NCBI GenBank assembly: GCA_034766995.1
Contig: CM068319.1
Span: 26,430,459-26,494,458 of the forward strand
DNA: 64,000 bases
Direction: 5' to 3'
DNA from: Acanthacorydalis orientalis
Taxonomy: Eukaryota; Arthropoda; Insecta; Megaloptera; Corydalidae
The notes beneath the pieces are model-generated. The model was not told the origin of the DNA. It was given only the letters and a program-made list of their open reading frames with translations, and did not search any database. The position numbers and the translations under genes are program-made. This document shows positions 25,097 through 37,055 of the stretch, in pieces. Numbering within the stretch: position 1 is the stretch's first letter; each line of letters opens with the position of its first letter.

Positions 25097-28078
25097 TGGT
25101 TACTTTAAACGGAATCTTTGATTAATGTATAATAACTGTGCATTAGTAAAATACAGGTTCTTTTATTCTTTAAACCAAATACTCTTGACTGGGTGCCCGA
25201 TTAATATTTCTTGACAACTTACAACACGTTACGGAACTTTAAATTTACCCCTCCAAAAAAACAGTTTCATTAAAAATAATATTATTCTAATAAAAAATAA
25301 CAAAATAAAGATAATCTATAGTATTTGATCGAATAAAAATAAATATATCTTTGATATTAAACTGAATGTAAATCTCTTATGCACAAATAAAATATGTAAA
25401 GTTTCGTAGAGTTCTTTTTTAGGAGTCATATAAGAGTATCTACAATTTTGATATATTATTTTAACAATAATAATTTTTGTATTATGGAAAAATTCACTTT
25501 TACAAATAGTTTTTTCTCTAGTCCACCATCTACAAAAAAGTTAGATCAAAAATATTCAATAATTGATTATTGAATAATAATAAATTATTGAATATTTTTG
25601 ACTAGAAATGTTTTGTAGTTTGTCGGAGGGTAAAAAATTAATTTGTAGAATATTATTAATTTTTTTTATTGTAAATAAATCACAAAAAAATATTTTTTAC
25701 TAACATTCTTTATTTTCATAGATTTTGGGGCAATGCTCATTTTTCTCTTAAGTGTTCTGGCCGAATTTTTGATTTAAAATATAAAATGATAAATAACAAT
25801 TATATTTTCCTGTAATAATTTAATTATTTATTCTAAATTATTTAAAAAAAACTTTTTGTTTCAGTTACTGGAATTGATATGAAGTTCATCATAATATCCA
25901 TTGGGATTGTAAGTTTATTTTTTTCAAGCTTGGTAAGTAAATGTATTTGCATTTAAAAATATATCTTAATAATTTGTATAAATAACTTCAATAAACAATC
26001 ATTTTTATTTTAGGGAGGTATAGAGGCAGTTATTTGGATGGATATGGTTTTTATCGTAATAACACTGATTTCAATGATTGTTGTGATTATGAAAGGAACT
26101 ATTGAAGTAGGAGGAATCTATGCAATATGGAATATCATTCAATCTAGCGAATATGTGACTACTCCAAAGTAAGTAGAATTGTCTATAGATTTATCATAAA
26201 TGTATAAATAATTATACAAAATTTTTTATTATGAAAGTCTAATACTGGATAATCTTGCCGATCAAATGTTATGGGTATTGATTTTTGGCGGTTTTCTGTA
26301 TTGGCTTCAAGTAGGTGCCATTGATTATACTATGCTTCAAAAATACATGTGTTTACCGACATTGAAAACTGCAAAAATGTATGTATTTCATCATAACTTC
26401 ATATATGCATTATTTAAAAGAAATACATTTATTATTTCAGTACACTTTGTTTATTTTTAATCGAAATACTACTATTTTTGGGCATGTACGGGTACATTGG
26501 AATGTTAATTTACGTTTCATATTATAAGAAGTGTGATGTGACTGATACGATGGTAAAATTATATTTTGTATATTTTTTATAGATCCAGGTTTTTTTCAGT
26601 AATATATCATTTTCAGATAACCAAAAACAGTTATCTCAGTACTCATTCTTTCGCAACATCTATTCTTCGCAACTTTAGTGGATCGATTGGATTTTATTTT
26701 GTTGGAACATTTACGGCTAGCTTTAGTTCATTTGCAGCGTCACTTAATTCTCTGACAACAATTGTACAAGAAGAAATATTACTATGTACAAATGAGAAAT
26801 ATATTCGTATATGTAGACAATTTGTTCTAATAATAGCCACAGTGTTCATTTGTGCTATTTGTATAGGTTTTACGTATCTGTTAGGAAATATCAATATGCT
26901 TCTACAGGTAAATGATTACATACTAATAATATACGTACTTTCAATAATAATTATACTCATGTATACTCAAAGTAAAATACATGTAAAATTATTAGGAATT
27001 TCTTGATAAAATCTTCAAAACAAAGATTGTACATAATAAATAAAATATTTCGTTTTTATATAATATATTATTTTTTACATTAACTAATTTTATATCAGCA
27101 ACATTTAAATAAAGAAGTAATTCATAAAATGATGTATGGGAAAATTAAGAAAATAATTAATAATACATTTGTTCTTAAGAAAATAATTAAATAACATTTA
27201 GAAACGTAGTAATTTTTAATTGAAAGAGACTTTGGTCAGGATAAATTTCTGGTTATAAACAAAACCTATTAATATTTTTTTAAAAAAAAATTATTGCATT
27301 GCGTTTGTTTTCTTAGAACAGGTGTAGAAGAGATACGGAGGTATGAAATGCCTCGCAGAAAAATATTAATTATCTTAAATGGTCCATTGATTAATTTGAA
27401 AAATAATAGGTGTAAACATTAAGATCATTTTTAAAGGAGATTTTAAAACAAAAATAATAAAAAAGCTTAGACCAAGAATCAAGAAAATTGTAGTAGCGGA
27501 TAAATTAATAAATTAAATTCGTCATTTTTTTACTAGTACAATCTTTAAGGTGTATGAATAAAACAAAATCATTGTAATTAAATAGATAAAATAGTTTCAT
27601 TCGCTTGAAATTACCATTTACATTAAATAAAACCACATGATAAAAAATTTAAACAATTAAGAAAAGAAGAATAAAAAGACAGATTGTTTAAAAGTTTATT
27701 TTTTTGACTTTGGTATTCTTTTCGGAATAACTCAGTATTTTAAGCATATGTTTTATAGATTTATATCTCATATTATTGTAATTGATGATTATTATATGCA
27801 GTTAAATACACACATTATAATTTTATTTTAATCGAATATACTGAAAATTTAATAATAATAATAACAATAATATATGTATATATATATATATATACATACA
27901 TACGTATATATATATATATACACATATATTATTGTTATTATTATTATTAAGCATTTAAAATTATAGATTGCTGTTTGCCTCTTATCAATAGTGACAAGCA
28001 TTACTTTAAGTCTTTTTACCATGGGAATACTTATTCCTTGGATAAGTGGAAAGGTATGTAAAATAAACTGTGTTATTC

Positions 28079-28142
<64 letters not shown>

Positions 28143-28842
28143 GTTTGTAGGGAGCTTTCTTTGGGAGCACATTGGGAATATTAATTATGTCCGTATTGTG
28201 CTTTTACACTCAACGTATCAAACCTAATATAATTCCAACAGAATTTGTGACCAATGGTTTTAATCTTGAATGTGTTAAATCTATTACAAATGAAACACTT
28301 GCAGTTATTGCATCGAACTCAACGGACAATGTAACAAATTTAAAATACATTGAGTAAGTGACAAGGTAAAATTTATATATAAAAAAACTGTATTCATTAG
28401 TTCTTTTCCAATATAAAAAATAAACGTATCCTTCTTTTAATTTATCAAGATGTTTGGTAATTTACATTACTCATTTCAGTGAATATATTGCATTGGTTAA
28501 TTATTCCTACTTGTTTTACCTTATGGTCGGTACAGCACTGTGCGTTTTTCTATCAATATTGATCAGTTCTTGTACTGAATGGAATGATCCAAGAGATATT
28601 GATCCAATGTTGTTATCGCCGTTTGTAAGAAAGATGATAAAACCAAGGAAATTTCCTAGGCAGCCAGAAAGTCCTAATGATATTATCGACGCTTATAGCC
28701 AGGTATTAATATTTTTAATATTTAACAATCACACCTCTTACTTTTTTAAATATACCTGATTTGTTTTCGTATCTGATTGCAGCGTCCAAATTTTGGATCA
28801 GACAAAATTGCATATCAAACTGTACAGTTACATAAAATTTAA
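23841..28842 (+). CDS. SLC5-family transporter, copy B, diverged tandem paralogue
   Basis: Thirteen exons are: 23841-24016, 24337-24496, 24717-24782, 24950-25001, 25865-25932, 26014-26168, 26238-26378, 26441-26552, 26617-26907, 27967-28053, 28151-28353, 28480-28702, 28783-28842. Together they make 1794 nt, 597 aa. Exons 2 to 7, 10 and 12 have exactly the lengths of copy A (160, 66, 52, 68, 155, 141, 87, 223 nt) and all phases agree, so this is a tandem duplicate kept open. Conserved parts include YLEHRFDKR, GGIEAVIWMDMV, YWLQVGAIDYTMLQKY and EWNDPRDIDPMLLSP. Lost parts are the DYLVGGRNM motif (here SESDRQNNDKNM), the helix-1 GTPTE (here NIVEN) and the LEDF after helix 8 (here QEEI). The helix-8 Ser pair stays as FSSFAASLNS. 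The exon 11 loop has three NxT/S sequons. Transport activity or substrate may have changed. ATG 23841 directly follows an acceptor (TAG 23837-23839), so a non-coding first exon is expected. Confidence 0.9.
25465..25685. repeat. Long imperfect inverted repeat (hairpin or MITE) in intron 4 of SLC5 copy B
   Basis: A perfect 19-bp inverted pair (25546-25564 and 25583-25601, TCAAAAATATTCAATAATT and its complement) encloses an 18-bp loop. Similarity between the arms continues outward imperfectly for roughly 50 bp more on each side (for example CTACAAAA in the left arm against TTTTGTAG in the right). Confidence 0.55.
27849..27950. repeat. Perfect 29-bp inverted repeat around (TA)n in intron 9 of SLC5 copy B
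   Basis: Arms 27849-27877 and 27922-27950 are exact reverse complements, including the interruption AACAAT inside the AAT triplet run. They enclose 44 bp of TA/TACA repeat. The right arm ends only 17 bases before exon 10. A stem here would sit next to the acceptor. Confidence 0.85.
28082..28141. repeat. (TA)n tract in intron 10 of SLC5 copy B
   Basis: Pure TA run of about 60 bp filling most of a 97-bp intron and lying directly before the acceptor of exon 11. Confidence 0.9.
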
Positions 28843-28905
28843 AGGTTTTAGTTTGTAAAATTATGTTAAAAATGTTTATAATAATTTATTTATTTTCAAA
28901 AATAA

Positions 28906-28976
<71 letters not shown>

Positions 28977-29823
28977 ATCATTGTTTTGTTTGATTAAACT
29001 TTAAAAAATTATAAAAATACAGAATTTAAATATTCTTACAAATGTTCAATCGTTAATAGCTTTAAATATCTTTAAAATATTTGAAATGATTTTTTTTCTC
29101 AAAGATTCTATAAAAATTAGATTTAATCAATGTATATAATTTATTTGTAAATGTATTAACAATAAAACAATAAACAATTTCAGTATTATTTTCACATTTT
29201 TCCAGAATAAACAATTATTCTGGAGTATATATTTTACCTGATACAAAGAATTGCCGATTGTTACATCAGTTTTAAATACTTGCTGTTATCACGATTGATG
29301 TATACTAGTCGTTATATAATAGTCGTTAGTATATTCAAATTTATTCTAAAGAGAAAAAAACAGCGAGAATGGATATATTTTTTCAATATATTCATAAAAA
29401 AGGAAATTCTATGCGTTTGATCTGAAGTAAAGCCATTAACATTTGTCCAAAAATATCTTATTCAAAAACAACTAATTAAAATTAAATTAAAAAAATGAAT
29501 CAAAAAGAATATTTTTCTTAAAAAATCTATTGCTCCACAAAATTTTATTCTAATGCTCAATGTATGATCCTATTGAATTTGACATATATTATTATAAATT
29601 CTTAATTATATATCGGATAAAAATAACTGTTAAACTGAAAACAATAAATAGTGATGGATTTTAAATTAATAAATATAGTATAATAAAAAATACATTTTAA
29701 ATATTAAAATTTATTTGTTTTAATAATTTAAAGTTATCATTTATTTATAATGGAAAAATATTAAAATGTTAAGTTCTTAATGAACATTGATCAAAAGTGT
29801 AATATATCAATTACTATATATGC

Positions 29824-29882
<59 letters not shown>

Positions 29883-30069
29883 CTTATAAATATGATTCTG
29901 TTTCATTGCCAAATATAAACCCTTGCAAATATCATTATTACATAACAGAACAGAGATAAGAGTACAGGCACATATGACAAGTACGTCACAAATTTAATCA
30001 AGTCAATATTCTGTATTGTGCACTGCTTGTCGTCTCAGACAAAAAAAGTTACTTGTTTGTACAGTAGTG
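28843..30069. other. Spacer between SLC5 copy B and the glutamate carrier
   Basis: It holds the 3' UTR of copy B and two long (TA)n tracts (about 28908-28974 and 29815-29882). No coding signal is seen. Confidence 0.55.
28908..28974. repeat. (TA)n tract 3' of SLC5 copy B
   Basis: Pure TA run of about 65 bp, starting some 65 bases after the stop codon, so possibly inside the 3' UTR. Confidence 0.9.
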
Positions 30070-30148
30070 TATAAAAAGTAAAGGTGCTGTGTCAATTTTT
30101 GTAAGAAAAAATCAAGCAAATATTTAAATTCAGCAATTCAGATAAAGT
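30070..30148 (+). promoter_or_regulatory. Candidate core promoter and 5' non-coding exon of the glutamate carrier
   Basis: TATAAAAAG at 30070-30078 is followed by an initiator-like TCAATTT (A at 30094) and, at 30149-30154, a consensus donor GTAAGT. The next acceptor (TTTTACAG, ending 31504) opens the exon with the start codon. This gives a plausible non-coding exon 30094-30148. Part of it is duplicated at 31741-31785. Confidence 0.35.
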
Positions 30149-30371
30149 GTAAGTACATAAATGTATGTTTAATGATTTTTCATGACATGTAGCATGTTTT
30201 GAGGTTAGATTTACTGTTAAGCATCTAAAGCACTGGTGTATGTATCCACTGACCAGTTCTGACAAAATAAATGCATATATACTATTTTCTACTCGGAATA
30301 TTATACTTTAAGTAATACATTATTATTTAAAGAGATAATCGCGTTCCAAATATCTGCTATACAATTTTATT

Positions 30372-30372
<1 letters not shown>

Positions 30373-30440
<68 letters not shown>

Positions 30441-30451
30441 ATATATATATA
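30373..30451. repeat. (TA)n tract in 5' intron of the glutamate carrier
   Basis: TA run with one TTTA interruption, about 80 bp. Confidence 0.9.
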
Positions 30452-30768
30452 TTTGTATTGTTAAGTGCAAGATAAAAGTTATACTTAATATAAGTGTAAT
30501 CGTATATATTAAACATTTTTTTAAAAAATACATGTTTCATTTTTTTTCATATACATTTTTTGTGTTTTTTTAATTCATTTGATTTTATAACAAAAAATTA
30601 TGAGATTTGTATCGTTTTTTTAATATTTCATCTCATATAATTTTGTCATAATTGAAGATAAGTTCTGTAAGGGGATTGAATAAAAATATTAAATTTATTT
30701 TTTAATAATTATTTTTCATTCATTAGGTACAAGTGTTTGAAAAAAAATGTTTAATTTTTTCGAAACTA

Positions 30769-30889
<121 letters not shown>

Positions 30890-31325
30890 TGAAATACAAT
30901 GGACAGTAAATCGTATTATTTAATTCAATAACTTTTTACCACAACCCTACATTATTTTTTATTATTGAATCAATAATTCTTTTCTAAAAAAATAAAAAAA
31001 ATGAGTGCAGACGTGTATCAGATTTAAAGTTATTGTAATAGAAATAAATTATGTTTTAATTCTGCTCATTGTATATTTTTCGGTTTGTAATTTTCCGAAA
31101 TAAGAAAACTACAATAATTCGACTAATAATATCCCAAATGATTTGATTAGATAATATTTATAAGAATTCATCATGCCGAAAGTTTAAAAAATTTAGTCAA
31201 ATTTAGATTTTATAATTAACATGTTGTTTGTAAAAGGAAAGAAATTGTTTCCAGTTTTTGTATGAAATATTTTTCTTAAGTTTCTGAAACGTAATTTAAT
31301 ATGAAATATTTACATTACTTATAGA

Positions 31326-31405
31326 TTAGGTCGGTAGGAAAATAATTGCGGTGTTTTATATGTCTTTAAAGGTCATAAACCGTAATTATTTTTCTACCGA
31401 TCTAC
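31326..31405. mobile_element. MADE1-like mariner MITE, about 80 bp
   Basis: The left end TTAGGTCGGTAGGAAAATAA continues as TTGCGGT (to 31352). The right arm 31379-31404 is its reverse complement with three mismatches in 26. The end sequence matches the mariner type known from human Hsmar1/MADE1 (TTAGGTTGG...AAGTAATTGCGG). The whole is two termini and a short spacer, the same architecture as MADE1. It lies 100 bp upstream of the first coding exon of the carrier gene, inside its presumed first intron. Confidence 0.8.
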
Positions 31406-31528
31406 TATATATATATATATATATATAAATGCAAATATATTCCTAGAATATTTAGTTCTGTGAACATTTGTAAAATGAAATACACTATAAGAAATATTTT
31501 ACAGGATATTGTATTTTCACCAAATCCA

Positions 31529-31699
31529 ATGGGAGACAGCGCAAAGAAACCACAATTCTCGTGAGTATTTTTTATAAATACATTTTTTAATTTAGAACGT
31601 TTTTAGTAATAAAGAAATCAGATTTGTATCAGCTAAGTGATTTTTTCTCTTGTTTTTATGTTTTGTTAACTTTAATTACTTTAATATTATATAAGTATG

Positions 31700-31743
<44 letters not shown>

Positions 31744-33473
31744 CAATTTTTATAAAAAAATCAAGCAAATATTTAAATTCAGCAAGCTTTCAATATATAT
31801 ATATATAAGTTAATATGATCATTAAACATTTAAAATAGATACAAATTCAAATTTTGTAATCTGTATTTGTAATATTATCTGTAGTACAATAATGTCATTA
31901 TTGTTCATTAGGACACGACTTGTAGGTGTTTGAAAAGAACATTAATATATTATCCTTCGTGTCTACGAGTATTGTTAATTGCAGAAATGACTAACGTAAA
32001 ATTGTTGAATTTTCATCCAAATATAGAGTACATTTTGTATCGAACTTTTTATTATTTTTCAGTGTTTTAATAATATTATCGTATTTATTACTTTTATTAA
32101 ATGTGTATGCGTGAATCGGACGCTAATGATCTTAGCTGTCGAAGCGCCCTAAAACCCCAATAATCAATCAACCTGTATTCATAAATGTTTTCATATCATA
32201 AATCATTCTTCTTGAATTAAAAAATAACCAGTATTATTTTAGCTGTTCCTTCAAATAAATATCTTACAACTGTTAAGTAAAAAATAGTACATCGTAAAAT
32301 TACTGTTTCCAAAATTATGCCATTAGTGACTATTTTAGCATCACTGTTGATATTCTTTTAATCATTCTTGAATATCTGTAAGATAATTTCAAGTTAATAG
32401 TCGATAAAATATTCTTCATTTTGGTTTCTTTTAATTATGGTAACTCATAGTACGTCTGATTTTTATGAAATTTTATACAAATTACCAGTAACATATTAAC
32501 AGGAAACATTTACCTTTTACATATAATTTTATTAATTGATTGTATGAAAATTGTATTAATTTATATATTTTCTCAGTTATTTTTTGCTTGCAAGTAGGTA
32601 ATGTTGAGCATGTGGATTTAAACAGAGATGTTTTGATAATCTATATTATTTCTTAAATATAAAATCTAGCTTTGGATCGAAAATGTAAGTTATTTTATAG
32701 TCACATTCAGTTAAATATGTGAATTAATTAACGTATTGTTTTATAAACGAATATTTATCTTACATTTTTCTCAGCATAAATCTTCGATCATGTGTAAAGC
32801 GACCTTAATAAAGTATGTTTTTAATATATTACATTATTATTTCTAAATTTTAATATCAGTATGTACTAACAATAAAGAAATACATTTATAAAAATATTTT
32901 TTGTAATATGGACTTGAAAATTATATTACTAGATGCTAAAATGATATGTACTTGATAATATGTATTGTAATTTATTCTAGTACCTTATTTATAACTTACA
33001 GTTTATACAAAAAAGTTTCCTTGTATAAAATTATTTGAGAGGATATTTATAATTTTACTGTTTAGATATAATATTAATATTCATTGTGGTTAATATGTAA
33101 TATTTGTGAACATATAATATGTGTGAAATTATGATATGTTAACACTTATCACACGAATATATATATATATATATATATATAATTAACACTATAAGATTAA
33201 TAAATCAGTTTTCAGTTAAAAAAAAGTACAAATATTTGATGTATATATCCGATTATTGAGATTCTTCGTGATTATTTGAGATTTTTCTTGAAATTAATTG
33301 TATAATTGCGTGTTCGTCGGTGCCTATATATCAATTATGCTTTATTGACATTCGTATCTCTCACCTTAATAATGTTATCAATATATTCATTTTTCATTTA
33401 TTTAATTATGTTTCTATATATCAGTAACCTTCTTTTAATTATTATCTATTCACTTATTAGGTACACACTTGTT

Positions 33474-33555
<82 letters not shown>

Positions 33556-33678
33556 CTTTTTTAAATCCATTTTAAAAAGAGTATGTTTTTATGACTTATT
33601 TGATGCTTTTCATTAATTCGTCGTTATGTTTTAATGAGATTAATTTATGCAAACGTGTGTACTACTATATATATATAC

Positions 33679-33742
<64 letters not shown>

Positions 33743-34875
33743 CATACACACATATAAATAGAAAAAGGAAGCAAGTGTGTTTACTATGAATATTGAAATC
33801 TGTTTTTTAATACATCATTAATTGTTAATCATTTTTTTAAATAATTACTTCAGATCATGTTACATTAAATTATTATTTGTATAAAATATTAATTTTTCCC
33901 GATTTCACTTCATCTAATCTCATTTTCCATGATTTGGTATATCCATATTGATACCAGAATTAAAAAAATAAAAACATCAGAGATGTTTAATAACTAAAAC
34001 AAACAAAAAAGAAATTAATCTGTAGTCGATATGAGAAAAATGTGGAATATATTTGTGTGATAAACATCAAAGTAATATATATATATATATATACACATAA
34101 TGTTTAATCAAAATAGTATTTATTTCAAAAGTAATTATTCTAACACAAAATGAATATTTATTATTTTTCACCTTTGTGAATGTCATGTACACTTTTTTTG
34201 AGGAAAGTGAGGTGAATTTCATCTACACTCTTTTTGGGGAATCAAATGAGATATAAAATTGCATTAAAATAAATGAAACTTCTCAAAATGTAAATAATTC
34301 AAAATATCTCAAATTGTTAATATTATTTTAATTTTGAAGAAATAGTAAGCAAATGTTAAACATACAGAACTTTCGACTATTTTGTATTAAGAAAATTATT
34401 ATTTAATATCATTTGAATGATCTATCTACTTTTTGTTAACAATATTTTCATAATTATATTCCAGCTAATATTTATTTATTTGTAAAGAATTGATGAATGT
34501 AATGTTTTTCAGTCTTTTACCAAAAATTATAAATGGTGGTATAGCAGGTATAATTGGAGTTTCATGCGTATTTCCATTGGATTTGGTGAAAACTCGATTA
34601 CAAAATCAACAACCTGGACCAGATGGAAAACCTATGTATACGTCAATGTAAGTATTGTTTGTACAATGTGTTTTGAAAAATTACACTAAATAAATCTTGT
34701 TTTAGGTTTGATTGTTTTCGAAAAACGTATCGAGCAGAAGGTTATTTTGGAATGTATAGAGGATCGGCAGTAAATATATTGTTGATTACACCAGAAAAAG
34801 CGATCAAATTAGCGGCTAATGATTTTTTTAGACATCATCTTCAAACTAAAGATGGGTAATAAATTGATGTGTATA

Positions 34876-34910
<35 letters not shown>

Positions 34911-34933
34911 TTAAATATATATATATATATATT

Positions 34934-34972
<39 letters not shown>

Positions 34973-35145
34973 TTTTTTTGTATTTAGAAAATTACCTGCT
35001 TCACGTCAAATGGCAGCTGGTGGTCTTGCTGGATTTTGCCAAATTGTTATAACTACTCCTATGGAATTGTTAAAAATTCAAATGCAAGATGCCGGTAGAG
35101 TAGCTGCTCAAGCAAAATTAGGTATTATTTTTATATTTACATACA

Positions 35146-35181
<36 letters not shown>

Positions 35182-36109
35182 GGTATGTATGTATGTATAT
35201 ATGAATGCATTTTTTAAAAATTGTGTTTCATTTTTTTACATTTTTACAGCTGGAAAAACAATACCAAAGGTTTCTGCTACACAAATAGCATTAAAGTTAG
35301 TACGAACTAATGGTATTTTCGGATTGTATAAAGGAACAGCTGCAACTATGTTACGTGATGTTTCATTCTCTGTTGTATACTTTCCCTTATTTGCTACTTT
35401 AAATGATCTAGGACCTAAAAGAAGCGATGGAACAGGTTATAATTTTGTATAGTTATTTCTAGAAATTACTCTATTATTTTGATATTAAATCACATATGCT
35501 TTCTTCTCTAAATCATAGTTTGTTTTATATTATAATTTATTCAGTAATATAATAGTTTACATAATGTGCACAGTTTACATTTAAATATTGTTATAGGTGA
35601 GGCTGTTTTCTATTGGTCATTTTTGTCTGGAATGGCTTCCGGCTCATGTGCAGCTTTGTTTGTCAATCCATTTGATGTTGTTAAAACACGTTTACAAGCT
35701 CTAAATAGAGCTGAAGGGGAAGTTGCATTTAATGGTATTGCAGACACTATAATGTAAGTAAAGTATTTTCAATAAAAATATTTCTGATAATTTTTCATAT
35801 TAATAATATTAAAAGTTTTGTAATAAAATATTTAATTTATTATACTCTTTCACATTAAAATTTTGATATGTTTATTTCATATCAAACATATTTTATTGAA
35901 ATTTATGGCAGCATTGAAATTTATGATCTTTGTTTTACAAAATTTTTACTTCCAGTAAAACATTCAAAAATGAAGGAGTTCGAGCATTCTTTAAAGGTGG
36001 TGCCTGTCGTGTTATTGTAATTGCACCACTGTTTGGAATTGCCCAAATGGTTTATTATTTAGGAGTAGCGGAAGCTTTATTAGGTGTCAATAAACCACAT
36101 ATATCATAA
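31529..36109 (+). CDS. GC1: Mitochondrial glutamate carrier (SLC25A22 / GC1 type)
   Basis: Seven coding exons are: 31529-31560, 34513-34647, 34706-34855, 34988-35121, 35250-35435, 35597-35753 and 35956-36109. They make 948 nt, 315 aa, the normal length for the family. The coding exon starts at ATG 31529 after an acceptor at 31504. It is an inner-membrane carrier that imports glutamate together with H+ into the matrix. The three mitochondrial-carrier repeats are complete. Each has its signature: [10 protein letters not shown] (32-41), [11 protein letters not shown] and [11 protein letters not shown]. Repeat ends [37 protein letters not shown] and [19 protein letters not shown] are typical of glutamate carriers and distinguish it from the related aspartate/glutamate carriers, which have an additional EF-hand domain absent here. 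All introns keep phase. Several introns carry (TA)n tracts, the longest being intron 1 of the coding part (31561-34512). Confidence 0.96.
31741..31785 (+). repeat. Duplicate of the carrier gene's 5' non-coding exon segment
   Basis: About 45 bases (TGTCAATTTTT ... AATCAAGCAAATATTTAAATTCAGCAA) repeat 30090-30135 with few changes. The copy begins directly at the end of a (TA)n tract inside the intron after the first coding exon. Confidence 0.8.
33477..33555. repeat. (TA)n tract in the first coding-part intron of the glutamate carrier
   Basis: About 75 bp of TA ending in TACATA; a second tract of similar size follows at about 33666-33739. Confidence 0.9.
34869..34969. repeat. (TA)n tract with TTTAAATA interruptions, glutamate carrier intron
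   Basis: Three TA blocks separated by TTTAAATA fill almost the whole 132-bp intron between exons 34706-34855 and 34988-35121. Confidence 0.9.
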
Positions 36110-36338
36110 TTGAATTTGTTTAACTATTAGACATTTTTATTCATTTCAGCAAAGAAAGAAAATATATACATTTTTTTTAGTACAAATCATCATTGGTTGT
36201 ATAAAATTTATTTGGTATAGAAAACCTTTTATTTATCAAATCATTCATATGTATTGTACAGTGTTTTTATTTTACTTTCATTTTATCAGAATTCTGAATC
36301 ATATCTATACTCATATAAAGATATAAATATACATTAAC

Positions 36339-36374
<36 letters not shown>

Positions 36375-36958
36375 ATACAACTTTTTTTTATTGTTTTTAA
36401 GTTTTATTAATGTATTTAATATTCATTTGATAGTTAAGAAGAGAGATTAAATATAAAAGTCATCATAATAAACGTTTAAAACAAATACTCTTATTTTGTA
36501 ATTTCACGTACAGCTATAAATACTTTTGTTGGACTAAATCCAAAGATTTTTCAAATATTTTTTACTTAAATATATAATTGAAATATGTATCCTAATTTAA
36601 TAGGATATCTATAGAAATGTTAGACTGGTATGTAAAAATTATTTTTGTTTTAACCAGTACTAGATCTATATATGAATGAAATAAGAGTTTGACCGGATAT
36701 GTAAGGGTACTACTGAAATAATTTACATATGGAATATTCATAAATACATTGAGTGTAAGATGACAGCAGTAGGAAACTAATTGTGTGCTTGTTTTCATCT
36801 ATATCTTAGATCTAGCTCTGATTATATCTCTGTATAAAACTCATCAAGTCAGCGATATTTAAAAATATATGCACTTTAAAATAGTGCTATTTTTAATTCT
36901 TATACTTATTACTTTTGTCCCAATGCAAAAAATTATTCATATTTTTTCATATATCATA

Positions 36959-37055
<97 letters not shown>

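Noticed and set aside
23841..28842. Calling SLC5 copy B a pseudogene because of motif loss
   Set aside because: All 13 splice-site pairs, phases and the reading frame are intact, which is not expected for an old neutral duplicate.
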